DNA of 64,000 nucleotides from JAZDFP01 sp043801445 (GTDB taxonomy: Bacteria; Planctomycetota; MHYJ01; JACQXL01), in NCBI GenBank assembly GCA_043801445.1, contig JAZDMB010000038.1:1-64000 (forward strand), written 5' to 3'. Both the position numbers and the translations under genes were made by a program. Positions 1-10,112 of the stretch are shown here, piece after piece. Below the pieces are notes generated by a model. That model was not told the DNA's origin and did not search any database. It worked only from the letters and a program-made list of their open reading frames with translations. Positions within the stretch are counted from its first letter, which is position 1; each line of letters opens with the position of its first letter.

Positions 1-1
1 T

Positions 2-3000
2 ACTACCACCTATTTTCAATGGGGTTTAAGTGCATCTTATGGTAATAGTACAAGTTTCCAGAGCTCAGGCAGTGGCACGAGTGCGGTAGCGGTTAGTGAA
101 AATATCAACGGTCTTTCTGCCAATAACGTCTATTACTTCAGAGTTAGTGCGACTAATTCTGTCGGAACAACATTAGGTACCAATCGGATGTTCGGAACCT
201 GGTTACAAACCACATTTACAACCGGCACATTTAGTAATACTGAAACAACTATAGGCTCAGCTGATGTGATATTAAGGACTGACCCTGTTTCGCCTCCGGG
301 CTCTTCATGGAGCACCACAATAGCGGCTACTCCGGCAAATGGTACAACAGGCGGTGACTTATGCTATCCCGGTTCAGGTGATTATATCTATGCATTCCAG
401 GGCGGAACAACCACCTTCTGGCGTTATTCTATTTCAGGTAATTCATGGACCACACCCGGCGCGGCGGCTGTTGCTCCTGCAGCAACCGCAGCGGGCAGCG
501 CCTTATGCTATCCCGGCTCTGGTGATTATATCTATGCATTCCGGGGTGGAGCAACTACTTTCTGGCGTTATTCCATTACTGGAAACTCATGGATAGAAAC
601 ACTGGCGGCTATTCCGGCAACTGTTGGGGCGGGCGGCGCATTAGTCTATCCCGGCTCAGGTTATTATATTTATGCCTTGGGGGGAAATTCTACTACTAAT
701 TTCTGGAGTTATCAATGCTGGAATTATTCATCATCCGGTAGTTATATTTCAGCCGCAATTACGCCGACAAATGTTTCTTACTGGGGTGTCCTGACATATA
801 CTTATACCGCACCGGCAAATACTATATTTACCGTTGATGTCCTGAGCTCATCTAATAATGCCGTGCTACTTACTAATGTTTCATCCGGGATTAATCTGTC
901 ACAAACTTACGCGATATTTAGCGGGATTACCGGTATCAAATTACGCGCTAACTTTTCAACTACAGTGAATACTGCAACGCCAACGTTATCGGATTGGGGC
1001 GTAGCCTGGACCGATGATACCCCTACATCTCCGTTATCGCCGATTGTTGTTGCTGTTCCGGCAACCCCGAGCGTGACTTCTGCAGTCTTGAATGCCATCG
1101 TTAACCCGAATGGGGGTATCACCACTGCCTGGTTTGAATATGGAATCAGCGCTACCCCTATTACCTACCCGCTAAGCATAACCGCATTGACAACAATAGG
1201 CAGTGGCACAGGTAATGTTGCGGTCAGCGCGACTATCAGTAGTTTAACATTAAGTACCAGTTATAACTTTAGATGTGTCGCGACCAATTCTGCAGGTACA
1301 ACTAATGGAGGGAATCTAACATTTACTGCCTTACCACCCCCGACCTGCACCACTATTTCTGCGACTAATATTGCCAATACTACCGCTACATTAAACGGGG
1401 CTGTAAATTCAAATGGTTATACTGTTACCTCTGCTATTTTCCAATATGGTATAGGAACAGCTTATAACCTCACGGCAACCGCCACCAGCACTCCCATTAC
1501 TTTTTCCGCTACTGGCGGAACAATAACATATATTGGTAGTTATACCATTCATACATTTACAGGTAGTGGAACATTCACACCAAATGGTGTTGCGAATGTT
1601 GAAGTTCTTGTGGTTGCCGGCGGAGGAAGTGGCGGACAGCACAATACTAGTAATGGCAACGGTGGTGGTGGTGGTGGTGGTGTAATTTACAATACTTCAT
1701 TTCCCGTTACTGCATATACATATACTGTTACGGTTGGCGCTGGCGGCGCTGGGATTTCCGGTGCACCTGCTTCTACCCGAGGCAACAATGGACAAAATTC
1801 TGTTTTTAGTTCACTCACCGCAATTGGTGGTGGTGGTGGTGGTGCCACAGGAAATGTGACGGGTCTAAGTGGAGGTAGTGGTGGTGGTGCTGCCGGGAAC
1901 GGCGCAAGTGGAAGTGGCGGAAGTTCTACCCAAACAGGCGGCTATGGAAATGCCGGTGGTGATGGTGCTAGTACTTTACAGCCGGGTGGTGGTGGCGGCG
2001 GCGCCGGTTCTGCCGGAGTCGCTAGTTCCAGCTCAGCACCAGGCGGAAATGGGGGAACCGGATTTGGATGTTCAATATCCGGTTTATTAAAATATTATGG
2101 CGGTGGCGGCGGTGGCGGCGGTAACTCCTCTGAGCGTGCCGGAGATGGTTTTGATGGCGGAGGCCGCGGTTGCGGCGCCACATCATACTACAGTAATACT
2201 CTCTACATTATTGGGGTTAACCCAGTAACAGGAGGAAGCGGGACTCCTAATGCAATTCCAAATACCGGTGGTGGTGGCGGTGGCGGTTCATACTGGGCAA
2301 CATTAGGCAACTCTTGTTGGACTGGTGGTTCGGGTGCAGGTGGTTCAGGTATCGTTATAATACGCTATCCTACTCCTCCTGCATTTTTGTCTTCTGCTAC
2401 TGGTGGAACAATAACAAATACTGGTAATTATACCATTCATACTTTTACAAGCAGTGGAACATTCACGCCAAATGGTGCCGGGAATGTTGAAGTCCTTGTG
2501 GTCGCCGGCGGAGGTAGTGGAGGACAACACAACACTACCAATGGCAACGGTGGTGGCGGCGGCGGCGGTGTGATTTATAACATCTCATTTGCCGTTACTT
2601 CCGGAACGGCATATACTGTTACGGTTGGCGCTGGCGGCACTGGGATTTCCGGTGCACCTGCTTCTACCCGAGGCAACAATGGACAAAATTCTGTTTTTGG
2701 TTCACTCACAGCAATTGGTGGCGGCGGCGGTGGTTCCACAGGTAACGTGACCGGTCTAAGTGGAGGGTCTGGTGGTGGTGGTGCCTATAATAGCGGAAGT
2801 GGTGGAACTGGTACAAGCGGTCAGGGAAATGCCGGTGGGACAGGATATAATACCACCTCTCCTTATACTGGTGGCGGTGGTGGTGGTGCCGATTCTCCTG
2901 GAGTTTCCGGTAGCAGTTCATTACTAAGCGGAAATGGAGGAAAGGGATTTGCATGTTCAATATCCGGTTCATTACAATATTATGCAGGCGGCGGCGGTGG

Positions 3001-4264
3001 CGGCGGTAACAGCAGTGAGCGCGCCGGAGATGGTTTTGATGGCGGAGGCCGCGGTTGCGGCACCACATCATACTACACTAATACTTCCTACCCTGTTGAG
3101 GTTAACGCAACAACCAGAGGAAGTGGCACTCCTAATGCAATTGCAAATACCGGTGGTGGTGGTGGTGCCGGTACCTACTGGACCGGTACTACTGGTTGGT
3201 CTACTGGCTCGGGTGCAGGCGGTTCAGGTATAGTCATAATACGCTATATCCCTACTCCTCCTATTGGTGGCACGACTAGTGCTGTTTCTGCAAAAATAAC
3301 CGGATTAACACCAGGTGCTACATATAATTATAGGCTTGCGGCAACCAATGCCGGTGGCACAACTACCGGAAATAGTGTGGCATTTACTACTCCTGCTTTT
3401 TCCGCAACTGGTGGAACAGTAACATATAGTGGTCCTTATACCATTCATACCTTTACAACTTCTGGAACATTCACACCAAATGGTACCAGGAATGTTGAAG
3501 TCCTTGTGGTTGCCGGCGGAGGAAGTGGCGGAAATTACAGCACTACCAATGCCAACGGTGGTGGTGGCGGTGGTGGTGTAATTTACAACACATCATTTAC
3601 CGTGGCTGCACAGGCATATACTGTTACTGTTGGAAATGGTGGCACTGCGATTGCCGCTGCGACTGCTGGCCAAGGTAATATTGGAGGCAATTCTGTTTTC
3701 AGTACACTCACCGCAATTGGTGGTGGCGGTGGAGGTTCTACAGCAGGATATAACGGTGGAAATGGAGGTAGTGGTGGTGGTGCTGCCTATAGTGGCTACG
3801 CTGCTGGAACTTCTACTCAAACAGGTGGCCATGGAAATGCCGGTGGAAACGGTTCAACTTCATATACTGGTGGTGGCGGCGGCGGTGCCGGCTCTGCTGG
3901 AGTTTCTGGTGCTTCTGGCGCATCACCGGCCGGAAATGGAGGAGCTGGATTTGGATGTTCAATATCCGGCTCATTACAGTATTATGGTGGCGGTGGTGGC
4001 GGCGGCGATAATTCCAGTGAGCGTGCTGGAGATGGCTTTGATGGTGGAGGCCGAGGTCGCGGCGCTACCACATACTACGGTTATACTACCTACACTTTTG
4101 AGGTTAACTCAACAACCAGAGGATGCGGTATTCCTAATGCAATTGCAAATACCGGCGGTGGTGGTGGCGCCGGTACCTACTGGTCGCCTAGTACTTATTG
4201 GCCTCTTGGTTCGGGTGCAGGTGGCTCGGGTATTGTCATTATTCGTTACCCTACTAGTCCTTAA
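2..4264 (+). CDS. Giant glycine-rich, fibronectin-like surface protein (5' partial)
   Basis: The frame is open from base 2 with no stop before the first in-frame ATG at 188, and the upstream codons read like the rest (YYFRVSATNSAGTT), so the gene starts before the window. In order: a fibronectin-III-like end, three kelch-like units containing YPGSGxYIYA (about 350-700), a beta-sandwich region, FN3-like units (about 1075-1330 and 1375-1490), two tandem glycine-rich modules, the rest of an FN3-like unit (about 3265-3400) and a third glycine-rich module ending at the stop. Each module starts SATGGT, contains VEVLVVAGGGSGG and ends GSGIVIIRY, the pattern of the Gly-rich domain of large secreted bacterial proteins. 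A role as an exported adhesin or surface-layer-like protein is inferred. The export signal is outside the window. Confidence 0.85.
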   Translation, partial: TTTYFQWGLSASYGNSTSFQSSGSGTSAVAVSENINGLSANNVYYFRVSATNSVGTTLGTNRMFGTWLQTTFTTGTFSNTETTIGSADVILRTDPVSPPGSSWSTTIAATPANGTTGGDLCYPGSGDYIYAFQGGTTTFWRYSISGNSWTTPGAAAVAPAATAAGSALCYPGSGDYIYAFRGGATTFWRYSITGNSWIETLAAIPATVGAGGALVYPGSGYYIYALGGNSTTNFWSYQCWNYSSSGSYISAAITPTNVSYWGVLTYTYTAPANTIFTVDVLSSSNNAVLLTNVSSGINLSQTYAIFSGITGIKLRANFSTTVNTATPTLSDWGVAWTDDTPTSPLSPIVVAVPATPSVTSAVLNAIVNPNGGITTAWFEYGISATPITYPLSITALTTIGSGTGNVAVSATISSLTLSTSYNFRCVATNSAGTTNGGNLTFTALPPPTCTTISATNIANTTATLNGAVNSNGYTVTSAIFQYGIGTAYNLTATATSTPITFSATGGTITYIGSYTIHTFTGSGTFTPNGVANVEVLVVAGGGSGGQHNTSNGNGGGGGGGVIYNTSFPVTAYTYTVTVGAGGAGISGAPASTRGNNGQNSVFSSLTAIGGGGGGATGNVTGLSGGSGGGAAGNGASGSGGSSTQTGGYGNAGGDGASTLQPGGGGGGAGSAGVASSSSAPGGNGGTGFGCSISGLLKYYGGGGGGGGNSSERAGDGFDGGGRGCGATSYYSNTLYIIGVNPVTGGSGTPNAIPNTGGGGGGGSYWATLGNSCWTGGSGAGGSGIVIIRYPTPPAFLSSATGGTITNTGNYTIHTFTSSGTFTPNGAGNVEVLVVAGGGSGGQHNTTNGNGGGGGGGVIYNISFAVTSGTAYTVTVGAGGTGISGAPASTRGNNGQNSVFGSLTAIGGGGGGSTGNVTGLSGGSGGGGAYNSGSGGTGTSGQGNAGGTGYNTTSPYTGGGGGGADSPGVSGSSSLLSGNGGKGFACSISGSLQYYAGGGGGGGNSSERAGDGFDGGGRGCGTTSYYTNTSYPVEVNATTRGSGTPNAIANTGGGGGAGTYWTGTTGWSTGSGAGGSGIVIIRYIPTPPIGGTTSAVSAKITGLTPGATYNYRLAATNAGGTTTGNSVAFTTPAFSATGGTVTYSGPYTIHTFTTSGTFTPNGTRNVEVLVVAGGGSGGNYSTTNANGGGGGGGVIYNTSFTVAAQAYTVTVGNGGTAIAAATAGQGNIGGNSVFSTLTAIGGGGGGSTAGYNGGNGGSGGGAAYSGYAAGTSTQTGGHGNAGGNGSTSYTGGGGGGAGSAGVSGASGASPAGNGGAGFGCSISGSLQYYGGGGGGGDNSSERAGDGFDGGGRGRGATTYYGYTTYTFEVNSTTRGCGIPNAIANTGGGGGAGTYWSPSTYWPLGSGAGGSGIVIIRYPTSP
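1503..4261 (+). repeat. Three long intragenic Gly-rich module repeats
   Basis: Three copies of a roughly 860-880-bp coding repeat lie at about 1503-2382, 2388-3260 and 3397-4261. They are highly similar at the nucleotide level, including long GGTGGT runs coding polyglycine, which points to recent duplication. Between copies 2 and 3 lies the end of a fibronectin-like domain whose beginning precedes copy 1, so copies 1 and 2 appear inserted into that domain. Confidence 0.85.
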
Positions 4265-5188
4265 TAATGCGGTGGTGTTGGTCGGACATGGATATACTAG
4301 TAAAACCGGCAGCGATCCGGGCTCGTATTATTATTACGGAGGCGCACCGTAGTCCCGCTTATAGGGATGGCGGTGTACCGTAACTGAAACTGGAGTTAAT
4401 TTGGTGGACAGACCTGTTTAGTTGATAAGTTAATACGAAATTATCACCTCTTATCAATGTATCCACTTATCAGCCTACTCCGCCGAAGTAAATTCGGCTA
4501 CGAAGGCTGGACCTTATAAACTAATTTCAATAACCGAATGTAGTTTTATAATTTATCTCATACGGGCGTTTTTATTTGATCGATTCGTGCCATTCGTGTT
4601 CATATTTTATTATACCTAAAAAAATAGTCATCTCCTAATACCACCGACCGTTGCGGGGACTACCCGGACCACATCAGGGAACTACCGGCGACAGTTCGGG
4701 GAACTACCCGGAACACACGGTAGAACTACCCGGACCAGTTCCCGGAACTACCCGTGACCGTTGCGGGAATTACCGGCGACACAGGGCAGAACTACCCTTG
4801 ACCGTTGCGGGTATTACCCGTGCCAGTTGCGGGGGTTACCCGAAACCGTTGCGGGGACTACCTTGATTATATCAGGGGACTACGCTGAACTGTTTCCGCT
4901 ACTACCCTGTTGTGCTCAGGGGACTGCTCTGACCACATCAGAGGACTACCCTCTACCGTTGCCGGGACTATGGATGGGGGTATCTGGGGGGTAGGGATAG
5001 GGTATAGCCACCCCCCCCTTTTTTTTTTTGCTGATTTTGTGCTTAAATCCTGGAAAAAATAGGGGCTGAAAGTGGAAAAATTGGTTTCCACCACATCTTT
5101 AATTACTTTCATTTCCGCAAATTCCTGCTGATTTTGCTAATTTCATTAGAAAGTATTTAAATTACACTGCTTTAATCTGTGGCTAATT
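4265..5188. other. 924-base gap between convergent genes
   Basis: No convincing gene. 4265-4632 holds a small palindrome near 4482-4505 (GCCGAA and TTCGGC arms) and otherwise nothing recognised. 4633-4984 is a 22-bp tandem array. It is followed by a G-rich stretch with GGTAGGGATAGGGTAT (about 4990-5005) and a run of C then T (about 5010-5030). 5035-5188 is AT-rich and holds nothing recognised. The flanking genes converge, so no promoter is expected here. Confidence 0.6.
4633..4984. repeat. 22-bp imperfect tandem array, 16 units (array 1)
   Basis: Unit starts fall at 4633, 4655, 4677 and every 22 bases to 4963 with no indel by my hand alignment. Unit sequences vary but keep a core close to GGGACTACCC followed by an ACC-rich half (for example GACCGTTGC). 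Twenty-two is not a multiple of three, so open frames seen across it are artefacts of the repeat. Units are contiguous, with no spacer of unique sequence, so this is not a CRISPR array. Confidence 0.9.
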
Positions 5189-6610
5189 TCATTCGGATAA
5201 ATAGTTACTTTTATCAGATTGGGTATTAACTGTTGCCTTGCTGTCTGATGGAATGATATTTGTATCTTTCGGAGTTATATTTGTATCCGAAAATTGTGCG
5301 GTTGTATTAATAGATTGAGCGTCTGTATCAAGTGGTATTATAGTTGTATCCGTTATGATTGCTTTACTTGCGTCATTGAATTTAACAGCCCCATCTTTTT
5401 TAAGTTTGAGAACCCAGACATCGCTATTGCCTGAACTAAAAGAGCCGGTTTCTCCGGCCAGGATATAGCCGTTATCTTTTGTCTGCTGGACTGAAATTCC
5501 CCAATCACCACCGGCACCACCGTATGTTTTTTGCCATTCTATCATTCCGGCATTATTAAGTTTGAGAAGGCAGGCATCATAACTACCGGCGCCAAAAGAT
5601 GTGGTGGCTCCGGCCACGATACAACCGTCATCATTCGTTATTTGCATTGAGTTTGCTCCTTCATCGCCTTTACCGCCATAGACTTTTTGCCATTTTATTG
5701 TCCCGTTGCTGTTAAGTTTGATAATCCAGATATCTCCATTGGACACGCTAAAAGACGTAGTTAATCCGCTAACAAGATAACCATCTTTAGTTTCTATAAT
5801 TGTTCTTGCCCATTCTCCTTCGGTACCGCCATATGTTTTCTGCCATGCGATTAAACCGTCGCTATTAAGTTTCAGAACCCAGAAATCAGTCTTGCCCGCA
5901 CCAAAAGACATGGTCCATCCCGTTACAATATATCCGCCATCAATTGTCTGGACGATTGAATTCGCAATTTCATCTGATGTCCCACCGTATGTCTTCTGCC
6001 AGGCAATTAAACCATCGCTGTTCAGTTTAATGACCCAGAAATCTTTTCCACCGGCGCCAAAACAATTAGTAAAGCCCGCCACAATATACCCGCTATCGCT
6101 TGTCTGCTGGATTGAATATACTCCATCCTCACCGGCGCCGCCATAAGTTTTCTGCCACACGATATTTCCCTTTGCGTTAAGTTTAATAATCCAGACATCT
6201 GTATTGCCAGAACCGTAAACATTGGTTTGTCCTGCAACAATATATCCTCCATCTTTTGTCTGATGGATAACATAGCCGTAATCTATTGCTCCAATATATA
6301 GCTTCTGCCAATCTATTTTCCCATTACGTTTGAGTTTAAGAACCCTGAAACTATCAAGAAGAATTTCTTTATTAGAAGGTGACGGCGTTGCGGTGGCGGT
6401 GAATCCTGCCATAATATACCCGCCATCATTTGTCTGTTCGATTGAAGTTGCATGTTCAAATAATTCCGTACCGTATGTTTTTGCCCAAGACGATGAATCG
6501 ACAGCCTCAGCTTTTTTCTTTTTTAACAGACTGAAATAACTTATTATGGTTACACCTGATATCAACAATACTATTAATACTATTTTTATAATTCTCATCT
6601 TTAATAACAC
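5189..6610 (-). CDS. Membrane-anchored seven-bladed beta-propeller repeat protein
   Basis: 473 residues. An N-terminal hydrophobic segment (residues about 8-28) after a basic start suggests a signal anchor or uncleaved signal peptide. The body is seven repeats of about 50 residues with the pattern DGGYIVAGxT, then DxWVIKLN, then GxIxWQKTYGG; seven copies fit a closed propeller. This pattern is common in secreted proteins of environmental bacteria annotated only as repeat proteins; binding or scaffold roles are guesses. The last 70 residues are a Thr/Asp-rich low-complexity tail. It stands alone, convergent with the large surface-protein gene. The ATG at 6608-6610 is used because the hydrophobic segment follows it directly. 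Confidence 0.75.
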   Translation of the reverse strand: MLLKMRIIKIVLIVLLISGVTIISYFSLLKKKKAEAVDSSSWAKTYGTELFEHATSIEQTNDGGYIMAGFTATATPSPSNKEILLDSFRVLKLKRNGKIDWQKLYIGAIDYGYVIHQTKDGGYIVAGQTNVYGSGNTDVWIIKLNAKGNIVWQKTYGGAGEDGVYSIQQTSDSGYIVAGFTNCFGAGGKDFWVIKLNSDGLIAWQKTYGGTSDEIANSIVQTIDGGYIVTGWTMSFGAGKTDFWVLKLNSDGLIAWQKTYGGTEGEWARTIIETKDGYLVSGLTTSFSVSNGDIWIIKLNSNGTIKWQKVYGGKGDEGANSMQITNDDGCIVAGATTSFGAGSYDACLLKLNNAGMIEWQKTYGGAGGDWGISVQQTKDNGYILAGETGSFSSGNSDVWVLKLKKDGAVKFNDASKAIITDTTIIPLDTDAQSINTTAQFSDTNITPKDTNIIPSDSKATVNTQSDKSNYLSE

Positions 6611-6642
6611 CTAAAATTGTAATATATTAGCCAAATGAAAAG

Positions 6643-6763
6643 AGAACACGAATCACACGAATTATACGAATCCTTTACACCCCGCGGGGTGCAAGCGAAT
6701 AAATAATTTTATCTTTTTGTCCCGCAAAAGCGGGATTCGTGTTATTCGCTCTATTCGTGTTTA
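6643..6763. repeat. Long imperfect inverted repeat built from CACGAAT sub-repeats
   Basis: Left arm 6643-6672 and right arm 6734-6763 are imperfect reverse complements. Each is made of three short direct sub-repeats (ACGAATC, ACGAATT, ACGAATC) about 10 bases apart. The loop holds two further palindromes: CACCCCGCGGGGTG at 6678-6691 and CCCGCAAAAGCGGG at 6721-6734. A close relative of the first lies inside the Xer recombinase gene near 19615. Confidence 0.7.
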
Positions 6764-6874
6764 GTATTTATCTGTACTTACTTCAGACGGTTAGATAATT
6801 ACCGAAAATTATATCCGCATAATCTGTTAAATCAGCGGTTTCATCTTTGCTGATAGCACCTTCTTTATTCCAGA

Positions 6875-7318
6875 TTACTTAGGTGGTGTTGCCGACGTCA
6901 CTTGAGGTGGCTTGGCAAATGCTAACATAATAAAGAAAACTATATTAACTAACGGCACTAAACAAATCATTTTTCCCCACCATGATGGTTTACCCAGATT
7001 TTCAGCAATGGTCTCCCAAAGCAGAAGCAAAACAATCATGTTAAAGAAGGGGATATAACAAATTATAAACCACCAGATAGGTTTTTTAACCATTTGGGTA
7101 AGTAAAATAGGCCCGGTAATGAAGTTAACGATGGGAATAAAAGCCATAAAAAAACTTCCCCAGAATGATTTGCCTAACTTACGCGCCATATTTGCCAAAC
7201 AGAAACATCCAAATACGTAGAGAATCAAAAGGATAATAAGCATAGTTATCAATATACCTTTTACAATCATTCCTAATGGACCTATTAATTGTGCCATATC
7301 TGGTATTTGCGGTTCCAT
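6875..7318 (-). CDS. Small DUF5684-like integral membrane protein
   Basis: 147 residues with about three to four hydrophobic helices and the pattern ARKLGKSFWGSFFMAFIP, then WETIAENLGKPSWWGK, two related half-repeats each followed by a hydrophobic span. This double GKxxWWG-type arrangement is typical of small bacterial membrane proteins in the DUF5684 class, whose function is unknown. The C-terminus is a short Pro/Thr tail. It is a single gene with about 250 bases of non-coding sequence on each side. The base run AAGGAATAAAAA just before the start could serve as a ribosome site. Confidence 0.65.
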   Translation of the reverse strand: MEPQIPDMAQLIGPLGMIVKGILITMLIILLILYVFGCFCLANMARKLGKSFWGSFFMAFIPIVNFITGPILLTQMVKKPIWWFIICYIPFFNMIVLLLLWETIAENLGKPSWWGKMICLVPLVNIVFFIMLAFAKPPQVTSATPPK

Positions 7319-7568
7319 TTTTTATTCCTTTCTTATTTATTCCTTACGGAATAACCTGTACATGCCGTTATGTATGCAGTTTATCAATTCTCCGTTAATC
7401 TAGTTGAGTACCAGCAAGTTATAATTAAGAAATTTGTTGTTTGTCAATAATTATTGCGGGATAACTTCTGCCATCCCGCCTTGCGGGATAAACTCCGGCA
7501 TAAAGGTACTAAGAATGATTGATATTTTTTTCTTCGTGTCTTTGTAGCTACTATTTGATGAATATGAG

Positions 7569-9548
7569 CTATAATATTTCCACGATATCCAGCGCTTTAA
7601 GATTGTCTGTAACACCTTTTTCCTTGATGCCATCTCCTAACATTGTCAGGCAATAAGGGCAGGCAGTTATAATAAAACCGTCATTGATAGTTTGGATTGC
7701 CTCCTGGACGCGGGATTGATTGATTCTGGTTCCGAGTTTTTCCTCCATCCACATCCTGCCGCCACCGGCTCCGCAACAGAAACTCTTTTTATGATTACGG
7801 GGCATTTCTTTTAGTTTAACACCCGGGATGGAATGTAAAATCTGACGCGGGGCATCGTAGATATTGTTGTATCTACCAAGATAACAGGAATCGTGATAGG
7901 TAACTTTTTTATCAAGTTGCGGCAGGGATAATTTGCCTTGTTGTATTAATTCTAATATAAATTCGGTATGATGAACCACTTGGAAATTACCGTTCATTTG
8001 AGAGTATTCATTCTTTAAAGTGTTGTCACAATGGGGACAATAAGTAAGAATCCTGGAAAATTTGTATTTTCTCAGCGTCTGGATATTTTCATCAGCAAGT
8101 TGTTGGTAGAGGTATTCGTTGCCGATACGCCTGGCCGGGTCGCCGCAACAACGTTCTGCATTACCCATAATAGCGAAATCAACGCCTACTTTTTGAAGAA
8201 CCTTAACCAAAGCGCGAGCAACTTTCATATTACGGTCATCGGTAGCGCCGGCACAGCCAACCCAAAGCAGAATATCTGTTTTTTCATCTTCGTTTAATAT
8301 CTTTATTCCTAAGTCTTTGCACCAGTCACTGCGTTTATCCCAACTTACGGGCCAGGGATTGCCATTTGTCTCCATATTTTTGAACATTGTTTTTACTTCC
8401 GATGGAAAATTGCTTTCGGCAAGGACTAAATTACGCCTGAATTCCAAGATTTTAGGCGGATGTTCAATAAAAATAGGACAATTTGAGCGGCAAAAACCGC
8501 AGGTTGTGCAGGCCCAAATCGCGTCATAAGAAACTGTATCAGGCACAATAGATTTAGGCGCCGTTTTATCTGATTTAGACAGCGGGGTATTAAAAAGATG
8601 GGTTTTTAGGTTCTGGATTAATTCCTTGGGTTTAAGGGGTTTATCAGTCAGGTTTGTCGGGCAACCGCGATTACAACGGCCGCAACGCATGCAACTCTCT
8701 AAATCCAAGAGATGCTTCCATGAAAAATCCCTTATTTTGGCAACGCCGAATTCTTCCGCTGTTTCCAAATCTATTTTGCTTAAAACGCCCGGATGAGATA
8801 AATCCATAAAGAAGATATTTATCGGTGCGGCAAAAACATGAATTAGTTTTGACCATGGGAAATAGGCAATAAAAATTATGGCCAGCGTTGAATGCGTGAA
8901 CCATAGTATTGGATACCAGAAACGAATTGTTAATTCTGTAAATCCTATGGAAATCAGTGTTTTTGCTGTAATCAAGCCAACGGGCGAAAAATAACGTATT
9001 GAAGATTGCGCGGGTAATTCGGTTACGGCCATCCTGAAACCTTCCATTATAAAACCTGTAAAGGCAATGCAACCCAATAGAACAATGGTTATCAAATCAT
9101 CGAAACGGTTATCCAATTCCGGCGGTTTGATAATATAACGCCTGATTAACACAAAAACTAGACCAGCCAATAATGCAATGCCTGCCAAGTCCAAGATCAG
9201 AGAAAAGTACTTATAAAATTCGCCTTTAAGAATAATTATTTGAAAGTCGGCTTGAACTAATACTATTAACGTTCCTATATAAAGAAGGCCTATCCCATAA
9301 AAAATACCGCTATGAGTCAGTCCCTGATAAAGCCGCTCTAATATTCTTCTTTGGAAAAGGGCATAATAAACGATATTGTAAAGACGTTTCGGCAAAGAAG
9401 AAAATCTATTGTCTTTTTTGCCAAGCAGAATTAAGCGGACATGCTTAAAAATACCCAGAAGAAAAATGATTGTGCCTATAGTAAAAAGACCGTAATGTAT
9501 TGCTACTAAAATGTGGGGTGTATTCCAGTAAATTTCTCTTGCTTGCAT
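7569..9548 (-). CDS. HdrD/EtfD-like Fe-S membrane oxidoreductase
   Basis: 659 residues. The first 235 or so form several transmembrane helices resembling the NarI-type cytochrome b module. Two 4Fe-4S motifs follow (CMRCGRCNRGCP at about 285, CTTCGFCRSNCP at about 347), then two cysteine-rich CCG domains (RCCGD near 467, FCCGAGGG near 590). This fusion is known from heterodisulfide-reductase-related subunits and from EtfD-type proteins that link electron-transfer flavoprotein to the quinone pool. The donor cannot be told here: no etfAB or hdr genes are adjacent. The position of the haem ligands was not verified. It probably sits in the inner membrane and moves electrons between quinones and a cytoplasmic partner. 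Confidence 0.85.
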   Translation of the reverse strand: MQAREIYWNTPHILVAIHYGLFTIGTIIFLLGIFKHVRLILLGKKDNRFSSLPKRLYNIVYYALFQRRILERLYQGLTHSGIFYGIGLLYIGTLIVLVQADFQIIILKGEFYKYFSLILDLAGIALLAGLVFVLIRRYIIKPPELDNRFDDLITIVLLGCIAFTGFIMEGFRMAVTELPAQSSIRYFSPVGLITAKTLISIGFTELTIRFWYPILWFTHSTLAIIFIAYFPWSKLIHVFAAPINIFFMDLSHPGVLSKIDLETAEEFGVAKIRDFSWKHLLDLESCMRCGRCNRGCPTNLTDKPLKPKELIQNLKTHLFNTPLSKSDKTAPKSIVPDTVSYDAIWACTTCGFCRSNCPIFIEHPPKILEFRRNLVLAESNFPSEVKTMFKNMETNGNPWPVSWDKRSDWCKDLGIKILNEDEKTDILLWVGCAGATDDRNMKVARALVKVLQKVGVDFAIMGNAERCCGDPARRIGNEYLYQQLADENIQTLRKYKFSRILTYCPHCDNTLKNEYSQMNGNFQVVHHTEFILELIQQGKLSLPQLDKKVTYHDSCYLGRYNNIYDAPRQILHSIPGVKLKEMPRNHKKSFCCGAGGGRMWMEEKLGTRINQSRVQEAIQTINDGFIITACPYCLTMLGDGIKEKGVTDNLKALDIVEIL

Positions 9549-9593
9549 AATCTATTAGCGATGCTACATATAAAACCACTAAGATGTTAACAA

Positions 9594-10112
9594 TTAGAAT
9601 ATAATGGTTTTGGAAATTATCAGATATATATTTAAAGTCTCTGATTTCGGAGTTTTAGGCCCCAAATCCATTTTTTCCACTTTAAGAAGAGATTGAACTA
9701 AGCTTAAATTATACAAAAAAGCAACCAAATTTTTCATTTTTCCTTCTGCTTTTAATTCAATGAGATATTTATTAGCATCTTTGGATGAAACCGGCTTAAT
9801 TTCATTTATTGTTAATTCGGATTGAATAGCCAGGGTATTCATTAACTCCTGCAATTTTACCTCCGGAGATTCCTCCTTTTCCAAATATTTACTATAGATC
9901 TCAGTTTCTTTAATAATTTTATCCTTATAAGATAAAAGCCTTCTGTCTTCATTTAGTCCGGTGCGGGTAGAGTCTACTGTACTTTCTATGCTGTTGATTT
10001 TTTGAAGCATCATCTCGAAAATAAATTTATCTACCATGAAAAGAAGCACAATTATTGCTGAGATATATAAGAATAGCCGTTCTCTACGCGATAACTTAGA
10101 AATAAATTTCAT
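9594..10112 (-). CDS. GspM/PilO-like type II secretion inner-membrane protein
   Basis: 172 residues: a short cytoplasmic N-terminus, one transmembrane helix (about 12-32), a predicted coiled region and a small ferredoxin-like C-terminal domain. This is the layout of GspM and PilO, assembly-platform proteins of type II secretion and type IV pili. Sequence identity in this family is always weak, so the call rests mainly on position: it is last in the gsp operon and its ATG overlaps the stop of the upstream gspL-like gene by four bases, suggesting coupled translation. Confidence 0.7.
   Translation of the reverse strand: MKFISKLSRRERLFLYISAIIVLLFMVDKFIFEMMLQKINSIESTVDSTRTGLNEDRRLLSYKDKIIKETEIYSKYLEKEESPEVKLQELMNTLAIQSELTINEIKPVSSKDANKYLIELKAEGKMKNLVAFLYNLSLVQSLLKVEKMDLGPKTPKSETLNIYLIISKTIIF

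Noticed and set aside
2706..3832. Antisense frames over the Gly-rich modules
   Set aside because: They result from repeated GGT/GGC codons read on the other strand (His/Ser/Arg-rich translations) and have no support.
4265..4352. C-terminal extension of the surface protein in another frame
   Set aside because: A plausible PGSYYYYGGAP reading exists one frame over, but the module already ends like the other two, so a frameshift is not needed.
4633..4984. CRISPR array
   Set aside because: Units are contiguous, diverged and without unique spacers, and no cas gene is in the window.
4651..4994. Two open frames across the first 22-bp array
   Set aside because: The period of 22 is not a multiple of three, so all frames show similar translated repeats; no start site or family is present.
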